Source: SAR202 cluster bacterium (lineage in GTDB: Bacteria > Chloroflexota > Dehalococcoidia > Lucifugimonadales > UBA826). Taken from it: a stretch of 33,224 nucleotides of DNA. The position numbers were made by a program, and so were the translations under genes. Numbering within the stretch: position 1 is the stretch's first letter; each line of letters starts with the position of its first letter. The notes under the pieces were generated by a model, which was not told the origin of the DNA, did no database searches, and saw nothing but the letters and a program-made list of their open reading frames with translations. The stretch is from contig RQOP01000073.1 in the NCBI GenBank assembly GCA_008373095.1, positions 1-33,224 on the forward strand, in the 5' to 3' direction. Below are positions 17,598 through 25,101 of this stretch, in pieces.

Positions 17598-18068
17598 TTA
17601 CCATCGATAATGAGCAAATGCTCTATTAGCTTCTGCCATTCTGAATACCTCTTCCTTTCTTCGCACAGCAGCCCCCTGGCCTCGAGAAGCGTCTAATAGC
17701 TCAGCTGATAATTTCTCTGGCATCCCTCTACCTGACCTTTGCCTAGCGCCCATAACAAGCCACCTCATCGCCAAAGCCATTCTTCTAGCAGGCCGAACTT
17801 CCGCGGGCACCTGATAGTTTGCACCACCAACCCTTCTAGAACGAACCTCGATCATAGGTGTCGCATTTCGAATTGCCTGTTCAAAAACTTCAAACCCAGA
17901 TCTCCCGGCTTCTTGCTCCACACTATCTATAGCAGAGTAGACAATCCTCTGGGCAACCGTCTTTTTCCCGTTGAGCATGACATTGTTGATGAATTTAGCT
18001 AGATCCACACTGTTGTATTTGGGATCCGGCAAAATCTTTCTTATTTCCGCTCTTCTTCTTCTAGCCAT
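17598..18068 (-). CDS. rpsG: 30S ribosomal protein uS7
   Basis: Initiates 30S head assembly and contacts E-site tRNA; in E. coli it is the translational repressor of the str operon. The 156-residue product shows [38 protein letters not shown] and the signature [20 protein letters not shown], ending [10 protein letters not shown]. It is full length, 46 nt after rpsL and 34 nt before fusA. Confidence 0.98.
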   Translation of the reverse strand: MARRRRAEIRKILPDPKYNSVDLAKFINNVMLNGKKTVAQRIVYSAIDSVEQEAGRSGFEVFEQAIRNATPMIEVRSRRVGGANYQVPAEVRPARRMALAMRWLVMGARQRSGRGMPEKLSAELLDASRGQGAAVRRKEEVFRMAEANRAFAHYRW

Positions 18069-18114
18069 ATAACTTCTCTAAATTAAACCTTTACTTTAAG
18101 TGGCGCTTGAATCC

Positions 18115-18534
18115 TTACGCATTCTCTTCAACTCTAGTGCCATATTTACTGCGACCACGTTTCCTATCCTGAACTCCAGCCGTATCGAGCACCCCCCTCA
18201 CCACGTGATACCTAACACCTGGCAAGTCACGTACCCGGCCCCCTCTTATCAGAACAACCGAGTGTTCCTGCAAATTATGACCTTCGCCCGGGATGTATGC
18301 TGTTACTTCCATCCCGTTGGTCAACCTGACCCTGGCAACTTTACGCAAAGCTGAATTCGGTTTCTTTGGGGTCTGAGTCCTAACTTGAACACAAACTCCA
18401 CGTTTATGCGGAGATCGTGCACCTCTGTTCCCTTTGTTCTTTAGGTTATTCCATGAAAGATCTAACGCAGGAGCCGTATTTTTCCTAACTTTCTTGCGTC
18501 TTTTCTTCCTAATTAGCTGGTTAACCGTAGGCAT
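18115..18534 (-). CDS. rpsL: 30S ribosomal protein uS12, with Arg at the K88 position
   Basis: Decoding-centre protein and the main streptomycin-resistance target. From ATG 18534 it has 139 residues, starting [16 protein letters not shown] frame open upstream to 18597 encodes non-uS12 sequence; AGGG before ATG 18534 fits the start. Relative to E. coli it has the N-terminal insertion common in many phyla. Lys57 equals E. coli Lys43. The GGRVKDLPG loop reads GGRVRDLPG, so Arg102 replaces E. coli Lys88, while the following Asp103, the methylthiolation site, is kept. It is the first gene of the array, about 63 nt after the predicted transcription start. Confidence 0.97.
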   Translation of the reverse strand: MPTVNQLIRKKRRKKVRKNTAPALDLSWNNLKNKGNRGARSPHKRGVCVQVRTQTPKKPNSALRKVARVRLTNGMEVTAYIPGEGHNLQEHSVVLIRGGRVRDLPGVRYHVVRGVLDTAGVQDRKRGRSKYGTRVEENA

Positions 18535-18575
18535 AAATTTCCCTATTTTTTGTCTTTTTTTTTGGCAAAAATAAA

Positions 18576-18594
18576 CCGCCGCTTTTAGGGGCGA
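18576..18594 (-). promoter_or_regulatory. Leader hairpin followed by U-rich tract before rpsL
   Basis: On the minus strand, TCGCC (18594-18590) can pair with GGCGG (18580-18576) across a 9-nt loop. It is followed by TTTATTTTT (18575-18567) and then an A-rich stretch up to the rpsL ribosome-binding site. It begins only a few nt after the predicted transcription start. It could be a weak attenuator or a 5' stabilising stem; the 5-bp stem is short, so confidence is limited. Confidence 0.35.
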
Positions 18595-18603
18595 CAAGGA
18601 TTA

Positions 18604-18632
18604 ATTATAGCTATGGATAAAATGTGTGTCAA
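18604..18632 (-). promoter_or_regulatory. Consensus sigma70 promoter of the ribosomal array, with AT tracts upstream
   Basis: The minus strand reads TTGACA (18632-18627), a 17-nt spacer, then TATAAT (18609-18604), identical to the sigma70 consensus in both boxes and spacing. The start point would be near 18597. Just upstream, A/T tracts at 18638-18642 and 18647-18652 sit at about -41 to -45 and -50 to -55, where UP-element subsites lie. The strength fits a promoter for the whole 33-gene array. Confidence 0.85.
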
Positions 18633-18720
18633 CGATTAAAAAGGCTAAAATATACGAACAAATGAAGGTATTAGTTCATTAACACTGTTTAGAGCCTAGG
18701 TCCTATTCTGACGGTAAAAA

Positions 18721-19230
18721 TCATATCCGAGTATTTAATCCAGGAGGAAGATTAACTCTCATAGTATTAACATCAACACGAACTTCACAAATAACCGAAC
18801 TAATTGCTGGTATCAAAATATCTTTGTCTAACGAGTTAGTCACAACATACACATCATTGGCGCCAGTCTCTATAATCTCGCTGATCATTCCCAGATCGTC
18901 ATCATTTTGATCCCTGACTTTCATACCTATTATTTCGTGATGGAAATAGCTACCTTCAGGAAATAAATGTGCGGATTGATAGGGAGTACTCTTTAATTCA
19001 CAACCCCTGAATTTTTCGGCTCCCTCTCGTGTATCAATTCCTTCCAGTTCTAAAATCAGCCCTTTTGGCTCATCAAATACCCTTAGTATAGTTCTTTCCA
19101 ATCCTCCCAATTTCAACACCTGCCCTCTTTGAAATCTATCTGGATAATCCGACAATGATTCAACACGCAATTGTCCTTTCAATCCTCTGACTCCACGAAC
19201 AATACCCACTGTAATTAAATCGTTTTCCAT
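18721..19230 (-). CDS. rimM: Ribosome maturation factor RimM
   Basis: Assists 30S head maturation and binds uS19. The 169-residue protein has the N-terminal beta-barrel signature TVGIVRGVRGLKGQLRVESL, then LELEGIDTREGAEKFRGCEL. The C-terminal PRC-barrel includes GMKVRDQNDDDLGMISEIIE, GANDVYVV and DILIPAI. It follows khpA by 91 nt. The usual downstream trmD and rplS are not here; the next genes belong to the str array. Confidence 0.94.
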   Translation of the reverse strand: MENDLITVGIVRGVRGLKGQLRVESLSDYPDRFQRGQVLKLGGLERTILRVFDEPKGLILELEGIDTREGAEKFRGCELKSTPYQSAHLFPEGSYFHHEIIGMKVRDQNDDDLGMISEIIETGANDVYVVTNSLDKDILIPAISSVICEVRVDVNTMRVNLPPGLNTRI

Positions 19231-19321
19231 GGTGGTCCGGCTATGAATCCAGCGTTTTCAAAGTATTGTGGAACAATTTTTCTAAGTAGCAATGCTATGC
19301 GCGAGGAGTAAAGCGAGCTAA

Positions 19322-19552
19322 CTATTCTATTTCCAGGCTGACATGTAGACCATTTTTTACAGCAGCCACCCTTAGCAAACTTCTTATTGCTTGAGCCACC
19401 CTTCCCTGTCTACCTATTACTCGACCTTTGTCATCTGGATGCACTTGAAGAGTGTAAATAACCCCCCCATCATCATTTTCAGTGGAGGAAACAACGACAT
19501 CGTCCGGATTAGAAACTATAGATTTAGCTATGTATTCGATAAGTTCTTTCAT
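19322..19552 (-). CDS. khpA: KH-domain RNA-binding protein KhpA
   Basis: Small RNA chaperone made of one KH domain, often encoded between rpsP and rimM. From ATG 19552 the protein has 76 residues. It starts MKELIEYIAKSIVSNPDDVV, as the family usually does, and has the GXXG loop in KGRVIGRQGRVAQAIRSLL. An in-frame ATG three codons earlier (19561) is possible; neither has a clear ribosome-binding site. Confidence 0.92.
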   Translation of the reverse strand: MKELIEYIAKSIVSNPDDVVVSSTENDDGGVIYTLQVHPDDKGRVIGRQGRVAQAIRSLLRVAAVKNGLHVSLEIE

Positions 19553-19607
19553 AATAAACATTGATGAGAATAAAGTCTGATATTGCCCAAGCAGGAGGCG
19601 CTAAATT

Positions 19608-19889
19608 TTATTCTTCCGCTTCTTCAGAGTCTCCTTCTTCAGAGTCTCCGGCCGAATTTGAAACTTTTTCTATTATTCGTTTAACCGCATCCGATGGTTG
19701 TGCTCCCTGGCTAATCCATTTTTGAGCCTTTTCTGTGTCCATTACCATCTCAGGCGGATCAAAACGAGGATTGTAATGACCTAAGTAGTCAACAAACCTG
19801 CCATCCCTTGGCTTCCGAGAATCTGCCACAACAATCCTATAACTTGGCTGGTTCTTAGAGCCTGTCCTTCTAAGCCTAATTCTAAGCAT
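19608..19889 (-). CDS. rpsP: 30S ribosomal protein bS16 with acidic tail
   Basis: 30S body protein with a role in early assembly. The 93-residue protein has [20 protein letters not shown], the family stretch [20 protein letters not shown] and [13 protein letters not shown]. It ends in a tail [15 protein letters not shown], partly made by a 15-bp tandem duplication. It lies 11 nt after rpsT and 46 nt before khpA. The ffh gene often found upstream of rpsP is absent. Confidence 0.96.
   Translation of the reverse strand: MLRIRLRRTGSKNQPSYRIVVADSRKPRDGRFVDYLGHYNPRFDPPEMVMDTEKAQKWISQGAQPSDAVKRIIEKVSNSAGDSEEGDSEEAEE
19620..19649. repeat. Perfect 15-bp tandem duplication in the rpsP tail
   Basis: The unit ttcttcagagtctcc occurs twice back to back, at 19620-19634 and 19635-19649. 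Being a multiple of three, it keeps frame and encodes two GDSEE units of the acidic bS16 tail. Confidence 0.9.
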
Positions 19890-19900
19890 GACAGCTACTC

Positions 19901-20158
19901 CTAGTTATTCTTAGCATCATTGAGATGCCTTATCAGTCTAGATTTTTTTCTAGAAGCCGTGTTTTTGTGTATGGCCCCTTTGTTGGCAGCCTTATCCAAA
20001 GCTACTACTGCCCCTTTTGCAGCTATTTCAGCAGCTTCCATATCACCGTCAGCAATCATTCTTCTAGTCCTGGTGACCAAATTTTTTGCACGTGATCTCA
20101 ACGGCTGGTTAATACTTTTTTTCCTCTCGCTAACCCTAAAAGCTTTTGCGCTTGGCAC
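19901..20158 (-). CDS. rpsT: 30S ribosomal protein bS20
   Basis: 30S protein binding the bottom of helix 44. From GTG 20158 it has 85 residues, starting [17 protein letters not shown], which fits the family pattern MPNIKSAKKRxR. The rest is Lys/Arg/Ala-rich helices with [20 protein letters not shown], a strong bS20 signature. A TTG three codons earlier (20167) also exists but sits too close to AGGAG; the GTG has this site about 11 nt away. It lies 29 nt after rel, suggesting cotranscription. Confidence 0.94.
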   Translation of the reverse strand: MPSAKAFRVSERKKSINQPLRSRAKNLVTRTRRMIADGDMEAAEIAAKGAVVALDKAANKGAIHKNTASRKKSRLIRHLNDAKNN

Positions 20159-20187
20159 TTTCCTCAAATCTCCTATGGCAATTAAAA

Positions 20188-22410
20188 CTAGTTCTCAATT
20201 TCATCCGTGGGGTCAATATTCCTCAACCTAGTAACCCCATCAACGCCATTCACAGCTTCTAATTTCGTGTACAAATGACCTAGCTGATCAATACCGTTTG
20301 TATATACCGTCAGTGAAATGACGCACCTATCATCGTACTCTTCAGAATTAATATTGGCAATATTAATTCGCTCATTGGAAACCACTGATGTGACGTCTCC
20401 CAAAAGTCCAACCCGGTCCCAGCAATCCAACTGTATTCTCACTGGATAGAGTGTTCTGGACTCGCCCCAATCCACCGGTACGATTCTATCTAACTCGTCT
20501 TCTGATGTGATGTTAGGACATGATTTCCTATGTACAGTGACGCCCCGTCCCCTAGTAATAAATCCCGTAATTTCATCACCCATAATCGGGTTACAACATC
20601 GAGCTATGTTTGTAAGAAGGTCACCCACACCGAGTACCTGCACTCCCGATGCTGGGCCTGTTTTCGGCACCCCGGATTGTACTAACTGCTGATTAATCTC
20701 TGATTTTAGCGAGATCCTGGATATCAATTTAGCAGTGGACAAAGAACCACCACCAAGATCAGCGAACATATCATCAACCGTTTTATACCTAAACATTTCA
20801 GCGACTTTATGTTCATTTGTACTAAGGTCTAATCGAGCCACCTGTTTTTGGAATAGTTCCTTCCCTCGTTCTATATTTGACTGGCGTTCCTGGCGATTAA
20901 ACCATTGCCGCATTTTGGCACGAGCTGAAGAAGTTTTAGCATACCCCAAACTAGGATTAATCCAATCTAAACTTGGCCCTCTTGTAACCTTACTGGTCAT
21001 TATTTGGATTGTGTCACCATTTTGCAGATGATAATTCAAAGCTACCAGCTTGCCGTTCACTTTGGCCCCTATACAACTATGTCCTATATCAGTATGTATC
21101 CTATAAGCAAAATCCAACGGAGTGGACCCCATAGGCAGTTCTATCACATCCCCACCTGGTGTATAGACAAAAACTTGATTTTGGAAAATATCAGTTTTGA
21201 ATGATTCAACAAATTCAACGGCTCCACTAACATCTCTTTGCCACTCCAAAAGTTGTCGTAGCCATGTCATCTTTTCCTCAAATTGGATATCAAGTTCTCC
21301 TGTTTCTTTGTATAGCCAATGAGCAGCTACACCATATTCAGCAACTTGGTGCATATCGTGGGTCCTAATTTGGATTTCCACTGGTGATGATTCCTCACAA
21401 AGAACAGCTGTGTGCAAGGACTGATAGAGATTATCTTTTGGATTTGCTATGTAGTCATCGAATTGCCCTGGCAGAGGACGCCATTTAGTATGCATCGCTC
21501 CTAACGCACCGTAACAATCTTTGAGTTCATTAACTAAAATACGCACGGCAAAAAGGTCATAAATTTCACTAACTTCTCGGTTCGAATCATGATACCTTTC
21601 AGTTTTTTTGTGGATGCTATATATATGCTTGGGCCGACCATAGACATCCGCCTCAATACCAGCATCAGCTAACTCTAATTTTACAATTTCTACCACTTTT
21701 TGAATGTATTCTTCGCGTTTGCCACGCTTAGTATTTAACCGAAGAGAAATTTGTTTGTATGTGTCAGGATCTATTTGTTGAAACGACAAATCCTCTAACA
21801 TCCACTTTATTTCCCAAATCCCCAACCTGTGGGCTAGCGGAGCATATATTTCCAATGTCTCCTTGGCCATCGCTTCTCGACGACCTTGAGGTAATGAAGC
21901 AACGGTTCGCATGTTATGTAATCTGTCAGCAAGTTTTATTAATACCACTCTAACGTCTTCAGCCATAGCCATAAGCATTTTTCGTAGAGTTTCGGCTTGA
22001 GCAATATCTTCTACAGAAGTTTCTTCAAAAGTACTTTGAGAACCGGCTAAAAATTGCGCGTCTCCCATTACCTCCGCATTTGTGAGCTTAGTAACCCCAT
22101 CTACTAATCCTGCTACATCACTGCCAAATTCGTCGGATAATTCTTTGAAAGTGACATCACAATCTTCTAGAACATCATGTAGAAGGGCAGCCGATAGCGC
22201 ATTGGCATCCAGTCGTAAATCCGCCAAAAACAAAGCTGTTTGCTTTGGATGTTCAAAAAATGCCTCTCCCGAAAGCCGGTTCTGACCCGCATGTGCCTTT
22301 TCGGCGAATGCGTAGGCCTTGGCAACTAATTCTACCTTGTCATTTGAAAGATAGTGGCCCATCTTTTCATACAAGGCGTCATCAACAACTACATTCCCAA
22401 TATTAACCAT
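20188..22410 (-). CDS. rel: Bifunctional (p)ppGpp synthetase/hydrolase Rel
   Basis: Makes and degrades the stringent-response alarmone (p)ppGpp. It has 740 residues with the long RSH domain order. The HD hydrolase domain has the catalytic HDVLED at 78-83 and KLADRLHNMRT. The synthetase domain contains YGRPKHIYSIHKK and IYDLFAVRILV. The TGS domain is at about 410-470 (VFVYTPGGDVIELPMGSTPL), then a zinc-finger-like CCNPIMGDEI and a C-terminal ACT domain at about 655-735. HD motifs are intact, so hydrolysis is expected. It heads the rpsT-rpsP-khpA-rimM run, divergent from hisS. Confidence 0.96.
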   Translation of the reverse strand: MVNIGNVVVDDALYEKMGHYLSNDKVELVAKAYAFAEKAHAGQNRLSGEAFFEHPKQTALFLADLRLDANALSAALLHDVLEDCDVTFKELSDEFGSDVAGLVDGVTKLTNAEVMGDAQFLAGSQSTFEETSVEDIAQAETLRKMLMAMAEDVRVVLIKLADRLHNMRTVASLPQGRREAMAKETLEIYAPLAHRLGIWEIKWMLEDLSFQQIDPDTYKQISLRLNTKRGKREEYIQKVVEIVKLELADAGIEADVYGRPKHIYSIHKKTERYHDSNREVSEIYDLFAVRILVNELKDCYGALGAMHTKWRPLPGQFDDYIANPKDNLYQSLHTAVLCEESSPVEIQIRTHDMHQVAEYGVAAHWLYKETGELDIQFEEKMTWLRQLLEWQRDVSGAVEFVESFKTDIFQNQVFVYTPGGDVIELPMGSTPLDFAYRIHTDIGHSCIGAKVNGKLVALNYHLQNGDTIQIMTSKVTRGPSLDWINPSLGYAKTSSARAKMRQWFNRQERQSNIERGKELFQKQVARLDLSTNEHKVAEMFRYKTVDDMFADLGGGSLSTAKLISRISLKSEINQQLVQSGVPKTGPASGVQVLGVGDLLTNIARCCNPIMGDEITGFITRGRGVTVHRKSCPNITSEDELDRIVPVDWGESRTLYPVRIQLDCWDRVGLLGDVTSVVSNERINIANINSEEYDDRCVISLTVYTNGIDQLGHLYTKLEAVNGVDGVTRLRNIDPTDEIEN

Positions 22411-22518
22411 TGAGCGGACCTCTACAATCTTTTTGGTACCCTATTAGACCAAATTGGTTCAGGCTGTCCATTGAGTGTCTCATCTGTTTCAACAAAAATA
22501 TTTTTTGAAGGTTGGCAA

Positions 22519-22547
22519 ATTATATCCCAACTTAAGCTGTATGACGA
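22519..22547 (-). promoter_or_regulatory. Possible promoter for rel
   Basis: The minus strand has TCGTCA (22547-22542, four of six matches to TTGACA), a 17-nt spacer and a perfect TATAAT (22524-22519). This would give a leader of about 100 nt before the rel ATG. It lies in the 200-nt divergent region between rel and hisS. No equally good promoter for hisS was found on the plus strand. Confidence 0.5.
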
Positions 22548-22610
22548 AGCCAGCCTGATCTTTGTTTTTTAATATAAAATGTTCTGGTACCAAATCAGTA
22601 TGGAGATAAA

Positions 22611-23885
22611 ATGGAATTCCAAGCCCCAAGAGGTACCAATGATGTGTTGCCTGACGATCAAAAATACTGGCGTTATGTGGAGGACACAGCTTCTCAAGTA
22701 GCTGAAAGTTTCGGCTACCGAAGGATTGATACACCTGTGTTTGAAGATACCAATCTTTTTGTTAGAGGTATTGGTGATTCTACCGACATAGTTGAGAAGG
22801 AAACCTACACCTTTAAAGACAGGGGGGGTGACTCTCTAACCCTTCGGCCCGAAGGTACAGCTTCAGTATGCCGGGCATACCTTCAGCACGGTATGCATAA
22901 TATGCCCCAGCCCGTGCGACTTTTCTACTTGTGTCCTAATTTCAGATACGAGAGGCCGCAGGCGGGTAGGTTCAGAGCTTTCCATCAATTCGGTATAGAG
23001 GCCTTTGGTGAATCAGACCCGTATATAGATGCCGAGGTTATAGAAGTTTCCTGGCGGTTTTTAAAAAAGGTAGGAATTGATGATATCTCCCTTAATATCA
23101 ACAGCATCGGCGATTCAGATTGCAGGCCTAAATATATATCTGCTTTGACAGCCTACTATGAGAATTATTCTCAATCACTCTGTCCCGATTGCCTAAGACG
23201 ATTGGAGACAAACCCTCTTCGCCTTTTGGATTGCAAAATTGAATCCTGCCAACCGGTGATTGAATCGGCTCCAAAAGGTATCGAATATCTTTGCTTACCA
23301 TGCAACTCACACTGGGTCCAGCTCCAAGAATACTTATCAAGCACAGAGATCGCATTCGAAATTGATAATACTTTGGTAAGAGGCCTAGATTATTATTCAA
23401 GAACCGTCTACGAAATAAGCCCTCCAACGCAAAAGAGGACCAACGTAATAGCCGGAGGAGGACGCTATGATGGCCTGCTCGAACAATTGGGAGGACCTCC
23501 AACACCTGGCATCGGTTTTGGAATGGGAATAGAACGGGTAATCGAAAACGTTAAAAGACTCTCAGTAAATTTTTCAGGCAATCCTACATTAAGCATCATG
23601 TTTGCACATGTCGGAGAAAAGGCGAAAAAAGAAACAATCCGCCTATCATCTCAGATTAGACAACTTGGAAAAGAGACCTTCGTTGGACCTTCAAGAGGAT
23701 TAAGAAGTCAAATGCGTTATGCATCCCATATGAATGCATCTCACGTAATTATTATTGGGGATGACGAAATATCCTCCGGTTTATACACTCTAAGGGATTT
23801 GGAAAAAGGAGATCAAACCGAGATTACTGCAGATGGAATTTTAAATTTTGTTAAAGAGTATGACAGTGAACGGAAGGTAGACTAA
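22611..23885 (+). CDS. hisS: Histidine-tRNA ligase
   Basis: Class II aminoacyl-tRNA synthetase charging tRNA-His. It has 424 residues, beginning MEFQAPRGTNDVLPDDQKYW. Class II motif 2 is seen around NFRYERPQAGRFRAFHQFG. The histidine-specific motifs RGLDYYSRTVYE (about 255-266) and AGGGRYDGLLEQLGG (about 281-295) are present, followed by an anticodon-binding domain. GGAG lies 7 nt before the ATG. The stop directly abuts the next gene's ATG. Confidence 0.97.
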   Translation: MEFQAPRGTNDVLPDDQKYWRYVEDTASQVAESFGYRRIDTPVFEDTNLFVRGIGDSTDIVEKETYTFKDRGGDSLTLRPEGTASVCRAYLQHGMHNMPQPVRLFYLCPNFRYERPQAGRFRAFHQFGIEAFGESDPYIDAEVIEVSWRFLKKVGIDDISLNINSIGDSDCRPKYISALTAYYENYSQSLCPDCLRRLETNPLRLLDCKIESCQPVIESAPKGIEYLCLPCNSHWVQLQEYLSSTEIAFEIDNTLVRGLDYYSRTVYEISPPTQKRTNVIAGGGRYDGLLEQLGGPPTPGIGFGMGIERVIENVKRLSVNFSGNPTLSIMFAHVGEKAKKETIRLSSQIRQLGKETFVGPSRGLRSQMRYASHMNASHVIIIGDDEISSGLYTLRDLEKGDQTEITADGILNFVKEYDSERKVD

Positions 23886-25079
23886 ATGCTTCAACATGAG
23901 AACTCCGTTGTGGGAGTAATTACACAAGCTCAGGAATACATGCAAGAAAACGAAATCGACGGCTGGCTCATTTATGACTACAAAGGTATGAATCCCATTT
24001 TTTCGGATACAGTCGGCTACATATCTAATATCACAAGGCCGTGTTGGCTATGGATACCTGCAAATTCTGATCCAAAACTTATTGTAAGTTTTGTAGATCA
24101 AAATAGATTTGAACATCTAGGAATAGGGACGGAATTCTGGGTAAGTAGGGAACAAATGATCAATTCCCTGAAGTCACATCTGCCTCATCAAGGTAAGGTT
24201 GCCATGGAATACTCTCCTATGGGGGTTCTACCTAGAGTCACAAAAATTGATGGAGGAACCCTAGAGCTGGTCAAAAGCTTAGACGTCGAAGTAGTGACTT
24301 CTGCTAATTTAATTCAATATGCCACACAGAGATGGTCAGAAACAGAGCTAAACTCCCACCTGAAAGCTTCTGCAATTTTAACCTCCACAGTTAAAGAAGC
24401 ATTCAATTTCGTTGGTGAAAATATAGGATCGGGTATTACAGAATTTGAGTTAGCAGAATTTATACGAGCTAGATTCACAGAACAGAATCTAGAAACTCCT
24501 GACGGGCCAGTTGTAGCTATCAACGGCCATGCTGCAGATCCTCACTTTGAGCCAACAGCATCTAATTCGGTAACGATGCGTAAAGGAGATTGGCTTTTAA
24601 TTGACCTGTGGGGAAGAATAGAAGATGAACCATCAGTTTGTGCTGATATAACTTGGACAGCATTCATTGGAGACAAAGTACCCAACAAACACTTAGAGGT
24701 ATTCAACACTGTTATCGGCAGTCGCGATGCTGCAGTTTCCTTGCTAGAAAAAGCTCACGCTGAAGGAAAACTTCTCCAAGGTTGGGAAGTTGATGCTGAA
24801 GCCAGGAACTATATTGATAAAATGGGCTATGGCAAATATTTCAGTCATAGGCTAGGTCACAGCTTAGGAAAAGAAGCGCATGGAAATGCCGTCAACCTAG
24901 ACGGATGGGAAACCTATGACACTAGGACCGTAAGCCCAAAAATCGGATTTACCATAGAACCAGGTATATACATCCCCGGAGAATTTGGAGTCAGGTCTGA
25001 AATCGACTTGTTCTATTATGAAACGGGACCTGCAGTCACCACAGAAAAACAGACAGCACCATTCTTAATTACAGTTTAA
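23886..25079 (+). CDS. M24 family metallopeptidase (Xaa-Pro aminopeptidase-like)
   Basis: Probable cytoplasmic aminopeptidase acting on Xaa-Pro or similar peptides. The 397-residue protein has an N-terminal creatinase-like domain (residues 1-150) and a C-terminal M24 catalytic domain. Candidate dinuclear-metal ligands are all present: Asp240 (LIDLWG), Asp254 (CADITW), His325 (HRLGHSLG), Glu358 (TIEPG) and Glu372 (RSEIDLF). His321 and the HSLG loop also fit. There is no signal peptide. Its ATG follows the hisS stop with no gap, so the two are probably coupled. Substrate is not knowable from sequence; a prolidase or other C-N hydrolase is possible. Confidence 0.88.
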   Translation: MLQHENSVVGVITQAQEYMQENEIDGWLIYDYKGMNPIFSDTVGYISNITRPCWLWIPANSDPKLIVSFVDQNRFEHLGIGTEFWVSREQMINSLKSHLPHQGKVAMEYSPMGVLPRVTKIDGGTLELVKSLDVEVVTSANLIQYATQRWSETELNSHLKASAILTSTVKEAFNFVGENIGSGITEFELAEFIRARFTEQNLETPDGPVVAINGHAADPHFEPTASNSVTMRKGDWLLIDLWGRIEDEPSVCADITWTAFIGDKVPNKHLEVFNTVIGSRDAAVSLLEKAHAEGKLLQGWEVDAEARNYIDKMGYGKYFSHRLGHSLGKEAHGNAVNLDGWETYDTRTVSPKIGFTIEPGIYIPGEFGVRSEIDLFYYETGPAVTTEKQTAPFLITV

Positions 25080-25101
25080 GTAGCTGGGCCCTGCTGTGAT
25101 T

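Noticed and set aside
18661-18680. AATGAA/TTCATT inverted repeat downstream of rimM as a terminator
   Set aside because: The stem is six AT-rich pairs with no U-tract, so it is too weak to support a terminator call.
22436-22461. ACCAA-A-TTGGT odd palindrome between rel and hisS as an operator
   Set aside because: Five-base arms are too short to distinguish from chance without conservation.
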